A DNA stretch of 64,000 bases from Rhizophagus irregularis (GCF_026210795.1 NC_089433.1:1178001-1242000), one strand, 5' to 3'; positions 1 to 13,950 are shown, numbered from the stretch's first letter. Notes: generated from the sequence alone by a model not told the origin. Made by a program: numbers and translations.

Positions 1-195
1 TCGATTAATCTCCAACTTCTAAAAATTTAATCAATGTGTTCTATCACAAAAGTAAAGTTGCAAAATAAAAAAATTAAAACGAGTTTTATTAGTTTTATTA
101 AGAATTTATCTGTAAAATTTTGAAACTTAAAAACAAATAATTGTTCTATTATAATATAATGTAATTTTCTTTGTTTTGTTAAGTGAACATGTACC

Positions 196-428
196 AGGAC
201 CCAGAAATATATATAAAAGGGTCAGGTTTGAGTTTGCGTATTTTGAACTAAAAAAATCATGAAAATCTTTCCTTTTTTAGATAATTTTTGATAATGCCAG
301 TCAGAATTTTATTCCCTATTATAGTAACTGACTGGCATTATCATAATTCCGGCACTGAAAAAATGCGTACAGCTCATAGTAAAAAATTTTTTCATCACCT
401 GACCCCTATATATATATTTCTGGGTCCT
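196..428. mobile_element. Short non-autonomous TIR element (family A, copy 1)
   Basis: The two ends are inverted copies starting AGGACCCAGAAATATATATA, about 32 bp each. They are flanked by a perfect 8-bp direct repeat CATGTACC at 188-195 and 429-436, which is a target-site duplication. An internal perfect 15-bp inverted repeat (290-304 and 328-342, GATAATGCCAGTCAG) makes a second hairpin. At 233 bp it has no room for a transposase, so it is MITE-like. The 8-bp duplication is typical of hAT-type (or P-type) transposition; the superfamily is inferred. A 675-bp relative lies at 44220-44894. Confidence 0.85.
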
Positions 429-439
429 CATGTACCACT

Positions 440-1970
440 GCAAGTTAAAACTTTTTAACCATGTTTTATTGTAAGTACCATAGTTCAACCTCTTCACAAA
501 ATACCATAACTTTTATAAAAGCCCAAGAAGCTGCAACGCAGTGTTTCAATTTGTTTATCCGCAATCCGTATTCGTGGACGGATATCCACCATTTACGGTG
601 TAATGCCGAAATTTACCTAATGAATTTATTAAATGTGGGGCGTAGTATTATATTTAGTTTAAATGTGTAATGAATATATAGGTAGCATGACAACTGATAC
701 ATTTTCGATTCGGTTTACAGTAATTCAAATATGAATTGTTGTTACTGTTGTACATCAATAACGTCATCACATGTTCACTTTCTAATAAAATAAAGTAACA
801 AAGGAAATGTAGATCAGATAATACAAGAATTACGTAATTATGTACTGTACATTGCGATAATAGTTAAGGATTTATGGAGTAATATCAATAATGAAAAGAT
901 AATCTTCAGAATTATGAATTTTGTATAGAAATAATGAAAGAAAAGTTTAGAATATTTTTTTAAAAAGGAAATTAATTATAACAGGATGAAATTAACTTAG
1001 CCCAAAATATCTAAATTGAATAAATTAAGACACAGATCAAAATGAAACTTTAAAAATTTTAAAAGGGATTAATTTTGGAATTAAAAAGGGTAAATATTAG
1101 TAAGCGGGAAAATTGAATTATTTTATTAAGGATTTTGTTTTATTCTGATAGTATTTATTAATGTATTAATAAGCATAAAATGAGAAATATAACTATCAAA
1201 GTTTGACATTTGAAATTTAGGAAGTTGGGATTTTATTAATGATTTAGAATTTTGAATAAGAGATTATAAATGTCTACGCATTATGAAAAATGCTCAATCA
1301 CGTGAGTTTCTCTGTCCCTCATGTGACATCATCCAATGAAATCGCAAATGCGAGGTTTATCTTTTTAATCGCACTGGACTTCATTTCCTAGTTTATCAGT
1401 AGTTAAAAATTGTATAGTCTTTATTGATAATCATAGCGGAACCATCAATGATATCTACTTCCCTATGAAATAACTAACATTCCTATCAAAGTTGATAAGC
1501 ACAAATCAATCAAATCATAGATAAAATTACGTAAGTAAAAAAGTATAAATTTAATAATTACATAAGCTAATTCTAATTATAATATTATAAGCAACCTTTA
1601 TTATTGTTAAATAGGATAAATACAGTTATTACAGTTTATCTTACAGCCAAATAGGATTAATTAATATTGATGTTTTCTCATACTAAATAATATGTAAAAG
1701 TTAAAAGGACCTGTCATGTTAACATATACAATTATTATTGGTTATATTGTGGAACTGTAGAGTTTTACGCTTGCTTAAATAATTCACAATCTCGAATTGG
1801 TAAAATTTAAAAAATCCGCTGCAAAAATTTTTAAAAGAAAAAAAATATTTTTATACAAAATGTCAGAATTTTTTTTTTTTTTGAGATCAGAGTATCGTAG
1901 CGGCCCATTTCGGATATTTAACAGAACAATAGGGAAAACTTCACGAGAACTATAATGTATATTTATAAAT
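440..1970. other. No gene recognised
   Basis: AT-rich DNA. A 69-codon open frame at 461-670 (+) has slightly higher GC than its surroundings but no recognisable domain. A TCACGTGA motif lies near 1298. Nothing else could be supported. Confidence 0.5.
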
Positions 1971-1974
1971 AAAG

Positions 1975-2250
1975 TAAAAAATTATTTAAATTACAAACTA
2001 AGAACTTGTAACCATTTTACTATTATAATCTTAGCTTTTAAATAATTCTAAATAACAAAAAAAAAAAAAGAAAACATAATGACGATATAAATTTTAAAAA
2101 AACCCACAAATATAATTAAATTTCATTTTTTAATACCTAAATAAATAAGTAGATAAAGTAGATAAAAATTAATTTATATACATACAAAAATTAGTTGTAG
2201 ATGGCCTTTTTGATGGATTCTTATCCCAGCATTTTTCATCAATAGTAGTT
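1975..2250 (-). pseudogene. Dead kinase 3' end (C-lobe tip plus 3' flank)
   Basis: Read on the minus strand, 2249-2169 encodes a short peptide with CWDKNPSKRPS followed by a stop. This is the subdomain XI signature of the tyrosine-kinase-like kinases seen elsewhere in the window (compare CWNEDPLKRPSS at 17.8 kb). Only this tip is left; a stop lies just upstream in the same frame. The sequence at 1975-2168 resembles the 3' flank of the kinase gene at 17.2-17.5 kb (shared AAATTACAAACTAAGAA and similar runs), so this looks like a truncated duplicate of that gene's 3' end. It cannot encode a kinase. Confidence 0.65.
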
Positions 2251-2959
2251 CAAAGTGAAAATTTATCAGCCAAAAGAACTCGAGATGAAAATACAAAACA
2301 AAATATAGTAGAAGTTGAATTTGAATTTGACAAGCTGTAAACATTATTTTTATCTGATTAGTTCTTGCCGTAATCAAATTAGGACGTCAAATTCATCAGG
2401 CAACTAAAGAATACAAGATACGCTTATAACAATTTTAATATACGCCAGTTAATAAGTAGTTAATCAATTGTATTTGAACGTCCAAAATTATGGTCATATC
2501 AATCTAGAGTACTTTTGTTATTTTTGCGTGCGAATATAAATTTGATTTAAAATACAAAATATAGAAAAAGAATAAATTACTCAAAATACGGAATAATAAT
2601 AATTAATAAACTACTATATACCAAAATATAAGAAAACTATCTATGGTAGTTTCTAAATACCAATCTTTGAAAACTAAATTATCTGCCTTCATTTATGAAA
2701 TTACAAAATCTCGTTTTAATGTTTCGGCCGCGATGAATAAATCAAATAAAAAATCATATCTTCTTGTAATGAAAATTCCCCAGTATAAATATATCTAATA
2801 AAAATAAAATAAAATTAATTTTAAAATTTCGAAATTTTTTGATTATTAAATAAAATGATAAAAATTGACTTTATGTTATCATCACTAATTGATGTTGGGA
2901 GAGAAAGATATAATATTAAAAATCAAATTTAATAAAATAGTTATAAAATTATTAATTAC

Positions 2960-3215
2960 CTAAAGTTTTAGCTTTAACTCTTTGAAATGATAAGAACGAC
3001 TTGTGTAATGAGTACCAGGATGATTATCGATTAGGTTCATAGACCGATTATACTTTTTTCTACGTGAATTTGCTAAAAAAATCTTTATTTGGTCTTTCAT
3101 GGTTTTCTAACGTTGTTATAATTTGTTGAGCTGTTGGACGATTTTTTGGATCCAAATCCCAATTAATTCCATGATATATTTAGGAATACCCAATTTCTGG
3201 ACATCACGTCTTCAA
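2960..3215 (-). pseudogene. Kinase C-lobe fragment, frameshifted
   Basis: The minus strand encodes NWDLDPKNRPTAQQI, the end of a protein kinase C-lobe. Upstream, the reading frame shifts near 3160: the IPKYIMEL segment is in another frame. A TAG interrupts after the C-lobe, and the frame then continues into HPGTHYTSRSYHFKEL, the C-terminal tail type (HP.A.YTSR...F) that follows the kinase domain in this fungal kinase family; it stops at 2960-2962. The ATP-binding and catalytic loops are missing. The cysteine-rich segment just upstream on the same strand (3219-3626) may be the N-terminal part of the same ruined gene, joined by a large internal deletion. Family recognition is from memory of the motif. 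Confidence 0.7.
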
Positions 3216-3218
3216 ATT

Positions 3219-3626
3219 CTATTTAATTAATTTTCCTTTATAATTAAACTTATGAGGACCAAGCTTATAATTACCATAATTTGTTTTTTTGCATCTAAAT
3301 CGTCCACATTTTAAACAATATCCATCATTACTTCTTTTTTCAGGTCTACACTTACAATATGAATAATTACATTCTAAACACCAAGAACACATAATTATGT
3401 TTTCATTATCTTTTTCGCATACTTCGTTAATTTTCATTTCGTTCATAGCTTTATTAAGTTCTACAAAATCTAAAGTTTTTCCAAGAGTCAGTGAAAAGGC
3501 TCGTAAAATAATAAAAGAACGTTGTATTCCAGAAATATAGATGGGAGATATTCCACCCATACACATTCTTACCTTCATTATACTTCTCATGTACTTCGTT
3601 AATTTTCGTTTCGTTAATAAATTCAT
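3219..3626 (-). pseudogene. Cysteine-rich fragment, possible kinase N-terminal zinc-binding region
   Basis: A 135-codon open frame. Its second half is rich in paired cysteines: C80-x2-C83-x2-C86-x4-C91-x-C93-x10-C104-x2-C107-x4-C112, a plausible zinc-binding arrangement. Kinases of the glomeromycotan expansion often carry a CxxC...C pattern before the catalytic domain, and a kinase C-lobe remnant follows directly downstream. The first half overlaps one copy of a tandem duplication and is probably not original coding sequence. The frame ends at a stop before any kinase N-lobe. No promoter is evident. It could also be an unrelated small cysteine-rich protein. Confidence 0.4.
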
Positions 3627-3810
3627 TATTAGATAAATATGGTTCTACAAAATTTAAAATTTTTCCAAGAGTCAGTGAAAAGGCTCGTAAAATAATAAAA
3701 GAATGTTGTATTGTTGTCCAGAAATATAGTTGTCATCCAGATGCCAAAAGCTGAATAAGCAGATGGGAGGTATTCCACCCCATACACATCTTACCTTTAA
3801 AAAATTTCCT
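3420..3810. repeat. Diverged tandem duplication of about 180-190 bp
   Basis: Two consecutive units share long runs, for example CCAAGAGTCAGTGAAAAGGC at about 3481 and about 3665, and the following CCAGAAATATAG, GATGGGAG.TATTCCACCC and CATACACAT.CTTACCTT blocks. The second unit has extra insertions, so the copies have diverged. Unit 1 runs from about 3420 to 3595 and unit 2 from about 3596 to 3810. Confidence 0.8.
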
Positions 3811-3939
3811 TCTTTTATTTTTTTCTTCTTTTTTTTTAATTTCGTTAAACTTTTTCATTCGAAAATAATTTCTTATATTATTTTTACATAATGTTATGAA
3901 AGGACGATATTTTTGTTTGAGATTTCTTTTAGGCATTTT

Positions 3940-4520
3940 TCATTTTTGTTGAAGTCACTAAATTTTTCAGTTTTAGTGAATTGAATGTGGAATGATTGTC
4001 TTTAAATATTAAATGGAAGTTAACATATGACTCATTATTACAGTGTTGGAAAGTTGACATAAAATGACACAAATGATCTGATCTAAATGAAATGTCACAC
4101 GTCATAATGTCATTTCAGAGAGCAAATATTTGTCATTTAGAATTATATCAGAATTATTATACAAATTGCGGCATTTTGGTGTTAGTCAGGATTATATATT
4201 CCATGTGCCCATAACTATAGCTGCGGTCAACCCGTAGCATTTGTATTATCAAGAAACCGTTAGCACGCCAAATACGTACTTAACGCGGAAGTTGGACTTC
4301 AACATACAACTTGACCAATATCAGATATGAACAAACCTTATTGAGAGTTGATTGCTCTAAAAATGTGTGAAGCAACCGTTTAAGTTTGGAATATACATTA
4401 CTATCAAACATTATGATAATAAAAACAGTAAAAAATGGGAATTTCAAGAATCATACAATTTCTTTAAAGAATATAAAAACTTTAAATTTGATATCATCAG
4501 ATTACAAGTCCAAATTTCAA
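3940..4520. other. No gene recognised
   Basis: Short low-coding stretch with repeated ATGACA/TGTCAT words around 4060-4130 and a slightly GC-richer piece at 4160-4330. No frame with a recognisable product. Confidence 0.4.
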
Positions 4521-4521
4521 G

Positions 4522-5065
4522 ATGAAACTGTATACCTCGACTCCATATGAACCCAATACTTCATTGACACAGCCAACTCCTCCTGATCGTATTATATTAA
4601 AAAAATTCAACACCTGCCATATAAACTTTTTAGTCATCTTCATCCACCCTTATAGCCTGAACAGAAAAAATCTAAAAAACGTAAAAAGAATTGACGTAAA
4701 TGACAATTAAAAATGGCTTGTCATAAAAAAGAAAGGCAACTAGAACAAGAATAATTAATGAAAGAACACCAAGAACATAAAAAGAACCCAGTGTATATCC
4801 AACAAAAGAAAGAAGTGGACGCTGCCTGAAACTTGAACGTTAAGCTAAATGTCTTTAGCCAAATGTGAAAAAAATGAACAATGGAAAGCGCAATGGAAAG
4901 CACAAAAAGTTGTAGATAAAGCTGCACACACGATGTTAATTCCGCTATGCAATCTAGATACGAATTTCACCTCAACAAGAAAGATTTCAAATTTCTCTCA
5001 TGCCAAGACATGTTCATCAAATGCTCTCACCTATGAGCGACAATGAAACTTCTGACAAATGTAAA
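4522..5065 (+). pseudogene. Unrecognised coding relic
   Basis: Coding-like composition continues across several short frames: 4522-4710, then a lysine/glutamate/glutamine-rich helical stretch at about 4713-4830, then 4849-5046. The charged part reads like a coiled coil broken by frameshifts and stops. I do not recognise a family; a gag-like or other transposon protein is possible. The sequence after it (5190-5260) has an ACGTTCTCACGCGTGAGG segment but no other signal. Confidence 0.3.
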
Positions 5066-5199
5066 CATTCAAAATCAACAATCATTGACGAAAATGACAT
5101 GCCTACCTCTGGGTCTAAGAGGATGAGTGATTACCATCTCCCATCTCCTCTCCATAAATAGACCACCTTTCATTATCCCTGATAGAACTGGTCATTCCT

Positions 5200-8100
5200 A
5201 AATAGTTCAAGGTTTATTATTTTAGGCGGGACGTTCTCACGCGTGAGGTTAGGTTTTAACTTTTAGAATGTTTTATTACTTTATTTTAGAGTGATTTCTA
5301 CATGGTGCTGTACCTTCATTCTGTCATCATGTTAAAAATAAAAATAATCATTTTTAAGTTTCGAACAAAATGAAACTTATTTTTTTTTTTGATGTTTCAA
5401 ATGAACTTTAGAAACTTTTTAAACTTTTCGTAATTTTTTATTTAAACTTTAGTAGTATAGTAAAGTTTTGACTTTTGAAACTTAACTTTTAAAAACTTTT
5501 TTATACAAATGAAGTTTCGAATTGAAAAAGTCATGTTGATAACTAGGCGATTGTTAATAATAATGAATTTTTATTTGAAATAATAATTAATCTTTAATGA
5601 ATTGCCATTTTATTAACATTAAATGTTCATTAAAGATTTAATGATTTAATTAATTTATTTAATTTATTTCAATTAATGATTCTTTAACAAAAATAACAAT
5701 TCTTTTTTAAAAAAAAATAATTTGATTAATAAATTAGGTAATGGTTATAGCACAAAATTGAGAATCTTAATTTTTGATAAAACGATAAATATGAAAATTT
5801 TTTGGTCAATAAAATAAGTATTTTTGTTCATTAATTTAAATAATATTATTTTTAATAATTTTATTAGTAAAATTTATGGTTCGGTCGGTGGTTCTGATAG
5901 AGTCATCCCCATCCCCAATTATTCCTATAAAAAAATTTATCCGTTATTTTAAAAATGAGCCTTTCACGGATCCATTCACAGAAAATGTAAATAATTCAAT
6001 AAATTCCATGATATAAGGTTATTAATTCCAGAAATATGAACCTTTTATGGAAAAAAGATGGAATATAAAAAACGGATTGACTTATAAGTATCATTGATCA
6101 AAGCACTAGGATAAATTCGGAATTTTGCCAAAATCAAATAATGATGCAATATTTATTACTTGTGACACGTTACTTGTGAAATATTATTTTAAAATGTATA
6201 AAAATAATGTATATTTTTTCGTAAATCATGTAGGAATATTCAAGTATATAGTTTAATAGCGGTACGTAGTGTCGCATTAGACTATTATATAGTTTAAATC
6301 ATATTAAAATCATGTCCATACATGTATACCAATAATTGGAATAAAATATTCAATTATTAAATAGTTCTACTAAATCAAGTGATTTTCTTTAGCAAGAATA
6401 AATTTAAGGATAGATTCTCTCATTTATTGTGAATATCCTGACATAAATATAAATTAGGCAATTAAATATAGTGCTTTACAGGCATTGTATTATCTTCTTA
6501 ATATAAAGCTTAGTAAAGCATGAAATTAATTCTCAACTTCCTACCAACTTTATAATTTATAATTTTTAACTACATTTTATGATTTTATTCAAAAATGTGT
6601 TCGTATGGAGAAATCCCTTTGATAACTAATTTCAAGAATACTAAATACTTTATTGCAATAAAAAGTTCCCAATAATAAATTATGCATGATACCATATATA
6701 ATTTTGATTTAATTAATTGACCGTCCACGGTTTGCTTGTAATTACTGTAATGTAAATTGTAATCAAATAATTCTTCACATTTTCAATAAACGGTTTGTAC
6801 TTGGAAACTTTTATTTCCTCATGTTAACATTCTCACGAGATCTTTTTAAATTGCTATGCTACTAACTTTCATATATAAAACTTTGTCTAAATGAAAAAGT
6901 TTGTATAATATTCTTTCCTACAGCTGGCTACAGTACCACCTCTTTGCAAAATATATAACACTCCAAGTATTCTCATTACCACTAATTCAAACCAAATTTT
7001 GAAAATCTTAATATGTGATGACTTAATTATTTTGATAAAAGAATCTATTGAGATTTATTTCGAATTATAAATGAATTTAAAGGAGCAATATAACTCGAAA
7101 AGAAATTTCAGCCAAATAGATAGGTAACCCATTAACATTGCAATTATATTACTTTCTACAAACTGTTAATATAGAACTTGATTAAGAATTTTCTTATTAA
7201 AAGCGAAAAATCAAATGTTATTGTTGAATGGTTTCGGCTGACTATCATGTGTGGTTAACAAAGAAACGTTCGTGACCACAAAGTTTTCGTAGAAGAGTAG
7301 ACGTAATATATTGTTCTTCAATAATTAAATAAATTGGGAACATTATTATTTAAACAATAAATTGAAAAACCACTTGATTGTTAATTTTTATATGCTATAT
7401 TTTATGCATATACTGCACAACTAGATAATTTAAATTATTGTGGCTGTGATTTTTGTACAGCTTTCCGCAATTTCAGGCTTTGTCAATATTATGTGGCAAA
7501 GTTTTGAATGTGACCTTGATTGGAAAAATTAAATGTGTAGATTTTTTATTCGTTCAATTTGCTGTAAAAAAAAAAAAATATATTTAAATATAAATAAGTC
7601 TGAAGTTCATTGATTTTTGTCTTTCAAAAAATTATATATCATTAAATTAAAAACAGAGAAAATAATAATTATTATTAACCACTTAAATAATATCATAAAA
7701 AGTTTATAATTATGTATAATAATAACAATGGTTTTTGTACAATTTAACAAAAGACACTTTTATGTAGCCACTTACGAGAATCTACTAAAATTAAATTAAA
7801 TTCAAATTAAATTTTTAGAGTCTATAAATATGACAAAAGTTTCTATTATTTTATCTTTAAATGAAAATAATATCAATCAAATTATTAATTATGTTGTTTA
7901 TCCATCATCATCATGGTTTACAATCTTCCCAAGATATCTCATCAAAAATCAACTCCTTACAAAAAGGATACATTAAATGAAATTTTTATATAACATTACA
8001 GTAAACATAAGATACATTATTATCAATTGATTCTGTAGAATGGGAAAAATATGTATGATATAAGTATACAATAATTCGTTAACACGGAAATACCTACAGG

Positions 8101-9600
8101 ATTTACAAATAAAGAAATGGTGTAGAATCATCCCTATAAGAGATTTATCTAATATTATAAAAATGTTGTCAATGTCAGCACAGCCAGGAGCAACTTTAAT
8201 ACTGACGGGAGCAACTTTTTATAGTAAGATTTACTAAATACCAGATCACCATCCATTCACCATAATGAATTTTACCAGGTCTTTGGTCCAAATTTTAATT
8301 TTAAAGACACTTGAAATTCAATCATAGATAGTTTAAATAATTTCTATGCATTAATACTTTTCATCAACCCAGATTTAGATCATTAGTTCTTCAAACACTT
8401 TCATTTAATTACCTAAAATCAAATTATTATATTATATGTTAGCCTATATATAATTAATATCAAAAGTTATAGAAGATGAATATATATGGATATAACCAAT
8501 CTGCTTCTTGATTTAGCTTATAATGGATGGCATAAAATCAGGAGCAAAATCTGTAAAGACATTGAACACAGTATCTAGATAATTTTTTAGTTACCACAGT
8601 AATCCTAGTTTTGATGTAAATGCTATCTCTGTTAAAAACATACTGAAGAGATAAATGATGAATTGATTTTCAAGAAATTAAACTTTCATTTTTATTTTTA
8701 TTGTTTTTGCCAATAACTCTCCTATTCTTTTCATAAGCCAATTTTTTTTTCGCCACTTTTATACGTTATTTTCTCCATTTTTTTCACTATGACCAGAGTT
8801 ACCGTAAATAAACTCCAATGACTCTGGATATTTATACTATTCATTTTTGATTTTACTAAAAGAATTTATTGATGTAAGATGTATAGATCATTATATAAGA
8901 TTTTGAAATGGAATTTGGAGGGAAATTTACCATTGATGAACAAGAATTAATGGCAAGTAATTAGCATATTTCTTGTAAATAAAAAATACAAGGAAATAGA
9001 AATTCAAGAAGATTTTGCAATTATAAATTTTGGAAATATTGAGACAAAACTGTAGTAATTATGCTGCCTAATATTATAAATTTTATTATAAATATTAAAT
9101 ATAGTGTTAATAATCATTAAAAATATTAAATAGTGTAATTGGACGATGATATTGGCAAAATCATATTAATAAGTGGAGAATATAAAAAAATTGACATAGA
9201 AGAAGGTTTTCATGTTATAAAAAAATTGATACTGACTGTAAGAATTTCGAAAAAATCAGCATGGTTAAAAAAGTTGAAAGACAGATTTAGTTATAGTTTC
9301 ATCTGAAAATAATTTAACTAGAGCAGATAAAAATTGTTTAGAGAATTCCCGAGATTTTAATAGCTAAAAAATTAAGACATGAAAATCAACTCAAGCAGAT
9401 CGGCTATATATAGAGTTAGAATCTCTTTATAATCTAACTCTGCCTTTATTCAAAAGGAAAAGGATGAGTTTCAGGCTTATTGAAAAGAAATAATTTAGTA
9501 CAATTTTTTATTTCCCTAATTTTAACATTATTATACAATATTTGACAAAACTTTCAATGATGATGATTTCAAATTCTCTATAAACAAAAAATTGACAAAT
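5200..9600. other. Long AT-rich stretch without a supported gene
   Basis: No frame of convincing length or composition on either strand. Around 5330-5530 GAAACTT/AAGTTTC words recur in both orientations. At 8.1-8.3 kb and 9.0-9.4 kb there are short coding-like scraps broken by stops, not assignable to a family. Confidence 0.5.
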
Positions 9601-12600
9601 CTCATTTTCTATATTTCACTGGAGAAACCTTGTGCAGGATGAAATTACAGTATATATTGTTATATTTTTGGAAAATTTGATGGTTTTTGTCATCCAAGAA
9701 ATTATAGCATTATTTGTTTCTATCACAATTTCTAAAAATAAGTAGAAATTTATAGTTAGTAATGCCTATGAAGACTTCAACTATCTGTTACATACATGAG
9801 TCCACCGAATGTCTAATGCAAGAATACACCGTAAAGGAAGTTATGGTGGTTGCATTAATGCAGTTTCTGTTGAAAGACTTTGGAGTTGTATGGGATTTTT
9901 ACAAACAAATGTTACAATTAATTGTATATATATTAGTTACTATTCAATTTATGACTGATGAAGAAACTAAATATTTGATAGATCAAAGGATGTTTAGGAA
10001 TGAAGTGTTTTGGGGTTTAAGTAGTGTAAATCAAATGGACTTTTGGAATAGTATCACAATAAAATCAACAAATGCTTTTGAACAACATTTATGACAATAC
10101 AAATAAAAACAAAATGGAAAAATTTTGTAAAGGAACATACTGCAAATATACTAAATATATAAAATTATTAATTACTCTGGATTTCTTATTATCATTTTAA
10201 TTCTAATGATATATAAGTATCTTAGCAGAACTGTAATCCATTATTCTTAAAGAACTGTAAACTTCACCACAAATTAAGGATTTATATTAGATATTATCAA
10301 ATCATTGCCATCTTATTAATCAAAGTAGAAAAAATAATACAATAGTTATTTTTTAATCATTCATTTAGAAATCTATATCTGAAATGAACCAATCAATAAT
10401 TACACCAAATGAATGATAAAATTAATAGAAATTAAATGAAAATACACTTGATCTTTTAATCGGAATAGCAACATTTGAAGAAGTAAGTCACATATTGGAA
10501 TCTTTTTCATCATTAATATTATTAATTTATAGAAATTGCAAATTATGTATAAGTTTATTAAAAAAAGATGAATTCATTACCCAAATTAAACATATAAATC
10601 TTTATGATGATAATCCTACAATTACTTTACCAAACACCCTTACTACTTCTAAAATTTATATTCCTATTATTAAAATAATTTCAAATACTATCATTATCAC
10701 AACTGATGATGACGAAATACCTGATGATTACTATCCAATTTCTATTGATGATGATACAGTAATATAGTCAATAATATTATTCAATTAAAACAACTAATCA
10801 AAGCTTTGAAATAAACTAAAAACTATGAAAAGAAAATACTAAAAGTCAATACACAAAAAGCTGGCAGGTTTTGCATATATATAAATGTTAATAATGATAT
10901 AGGTTTATATCCTAATACTGATAAAAAACAAGCATTCATTAAATCAAACTTTAGAGATATCAATCAAAGGATTTCTTATCTGTTATATTTGAAATAGACT
11001 TAAAATCTTATTGATTCTAATGCTAAATGGACATTAATAATTTTTTTAACTCACAAGATATGAAAGATGACTAAAGCCATAAACAGCTATTATTTTCATA
11101 TGTTAGACAACCCAACCCATCAAAGTAGAAGTTTTTGGAAAAATCTTGAACAGTTTGGAGCTTTCATTAGTTATGGTGATCTTCCATATACCAGTTCTGA
11201 CACTGCCAGCTCTCATAATGTTAAACATCAGAATTGTATTAATGATTTACTTTTTCACCTACTTTCTAATGAAAAAATTTCTTCTTGGACTAATAATAAA
11301 ATATCATATAAGGAAATTACTGAACATCTAATTAACTATTGACTGGATGCATATAAACTTCCCTTCACAATAGAATAAACTTTACCAAAATTAAAAAATT
11401 TGTTTACAGTATCATATGATCAATAACTGTAATCAAATACCAATCAACATGAAAGATAAAAAAATTTCTATTTTAAATAATCAATAAAAACAACTTAACT
11501 CAAAATTGGCTAGTACATCAAACAATAATGAAATAGAGTTTATTCCAGATTTATATAATAAGGAAGCCCATAGAAATACAAATGATCTATAAAGCATTCA
11601 TCTCCAAAGATTCAAAAGTTTCTTTGTAAATGAAAAATATTTTGTAAAGTTACAAAAAAAAACACGTGTTATTCATTTTCTTTGCCATATTAAAGAAAAA
11701 AAGACATACATGAACAATATAATATACTTAAAGTATTTCTACAAATCAAATCTCAAACAATAACAGTACACAAAAGGAAATAATGGGACCTTGCGAAAAT
11801 TGCAAAGCTATTCAGAATTGGTTGAAACATTAATACAGAAAATTATATTTGAAACTAAGATACTAATATCATTAGGGTAGTTGATATTAAACTCCTTATA
11901 CAACACATAGTTAATCAAATAGGTAAAGCCATTATTTCATACAAAGAAATAATTAAAAAACCAAACAATCAATACTTTAATGCCAATCAACAACCTGGAA
12001 ATAACAACACAGCATCTATATCACAATAAAAAATGGTTCAACACAAGGAAACTTTATTTTAAACAAGCTATCATTAAATTTTCTAATAATAAATCAACTA
12101 CTTGATAGATATCCCGATAAAATGAAATTTTATATATTTTTAATTTGGTTTTGTGATATTTTTATATATAAATGTATACATTCATACAAACCAACATATT
12201 TTCTTCTACCAAAATTTCATATATCTATATTTTACCAAATGATTATATAGGAAATGATAATAAATTAGAAAAACCTTTTCTTTACCAAAATTATCTACAC
12301 TTGCCCAAATCTTTCAAAGGCAAATTATTCTCAGACACAAAATTTTGGCATAAGAATTTGTTACATATTCTCCTGCTTTGCCCCAACATGAACTTAAAAC
12401 ATGAATGGAAAATTACAATACATTTAAAAGGGCAGTATGCACTTTTTTAGTTAAATTATGCAACATTTATGAAAAATACATCCATCAATTCAAAGATTGT
12501 GATACTCCATACAAGATAGATCTTAATAATCATAAATTATATACCAAGATCTTTATTCAAAAAGAAAGAACAAACCTAACACAAAATAAAGAACTTATAA

Positions 12601-13950
12601 TAACTATATATAGTATAAGGAAAGTATCTCCAGTACATTCTTAAGGTATTATAAAAGCGGGCTGCTGATAATTTAAGCTGATTGTTGATTTGGGCAAATC
12701 GCAATTTAAATCTTCAGATAAGAATATAAGATCCACATGTACTAAACGTGAAAACATGTAAATTAGTAAATTTAACTCCAAAAGAGTGCTTTATACTCTG
12801 CAAGTAAGCTTATTAGAAAAATATATAAGGATGTAAATACCATAAAAAAGTTAAACTGGAAAAGACAATGATAAAATCAAGTTAAATAATTAGTTCAAGG
12901 CTCAAAGACTCATTACTTTTATATTATTAAGCTCAACCAAATTTCTCTGCAATGATACAAGATCTTACTGTTACTGCTCTTAATACAGCTATCAGAAATG
13001 TATCCTTAGAGCTAACACAACTTCCAAACATTCTGGCAGTTAATATCAACAATATAATCTAACTAAACTGTAATAATATCAAAAATACCAACTTTAGAGA
13101 TATTCTTAAAAAAAATATTAAAAATATTCTTATTCTTATTCTTATTAACTAATCATGAGCGACTCCAAAAACTACTCTGGCCAAAATGGTGAATCCTATG
13201 TTTGATTTGTATTAATTGTATTACTTATCAATTCAATAATTCTAAAAAGGCCAGTATTAACTCATAATGGACAGAATCAAAAACAAAAAGGGTAAAGCTA
13301 ATAGAATAGTTTTTTACATATATCACAATCCAACATCCAACACCCTCTAACAATAACAAATGCTACATAAAATTAAGAGAATAATTCAACAAAATCAAAA
13401 AATTATATAAAATACTATCTAAACAATATATAATTTTCAAATAGAATATTAAGAATAATTCTAATCAAGACTTCTTGATAGTTCTTGATAATTAAAAAAA
13501 ATAAACCCTTTTTTTGCAGACCGAACATAGTGCATATGCAAATAAATAATACATTCATTATTCCCTTAAAAATGGCAAATACCCATGGGCTCTCATAAAC
13601 AACTTGCTCATCCAGGATTCTAATACAAAACTAACCAAAGAAAGCAAAGAAAGTACCAAAGAAGAGGTAAGCCACCAAAGTCCAACCTTAGCGTTATTTA
13701 TACATCGTCTGACAAAGATATCACTGTATTAGCTATGATATAATTTCAGAACTCAAATGGAAATTAAAAGAATTTGTAAAGTAGGAAATTGTATTACAAT
13801 ATTCTCCTTTAATTTCAAAAGGACAAAGTTGGGCTTATTATAAAATTAAAAAAGAAAATTATTCCCTCCAAAAAAACTTCTATCAACTCACCTTTTATCT
13901 TTCATCCTTTACACCTTCAACAATTTAAATAATATGAAATAATACTTTTA
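9600..13950 (+). other. Chain of degenerate coding relics, probably old transposon
   Basis: Several open frames on the plus strand have coding-like composition but no recognisable domain: 9762-10094 (110 codons), 10495-10767 (ending in an acidic DDDEIPDDYY-type tail), 11067-11342, 12172-12450 and 12405-12644. They are separated by stops and indels. Because a LINE endonuclease fragment lies downstream on the same strand (14.2 kb), they may belong to a decayed retroelement, but that is inference from position only. Confidence 0.3.
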
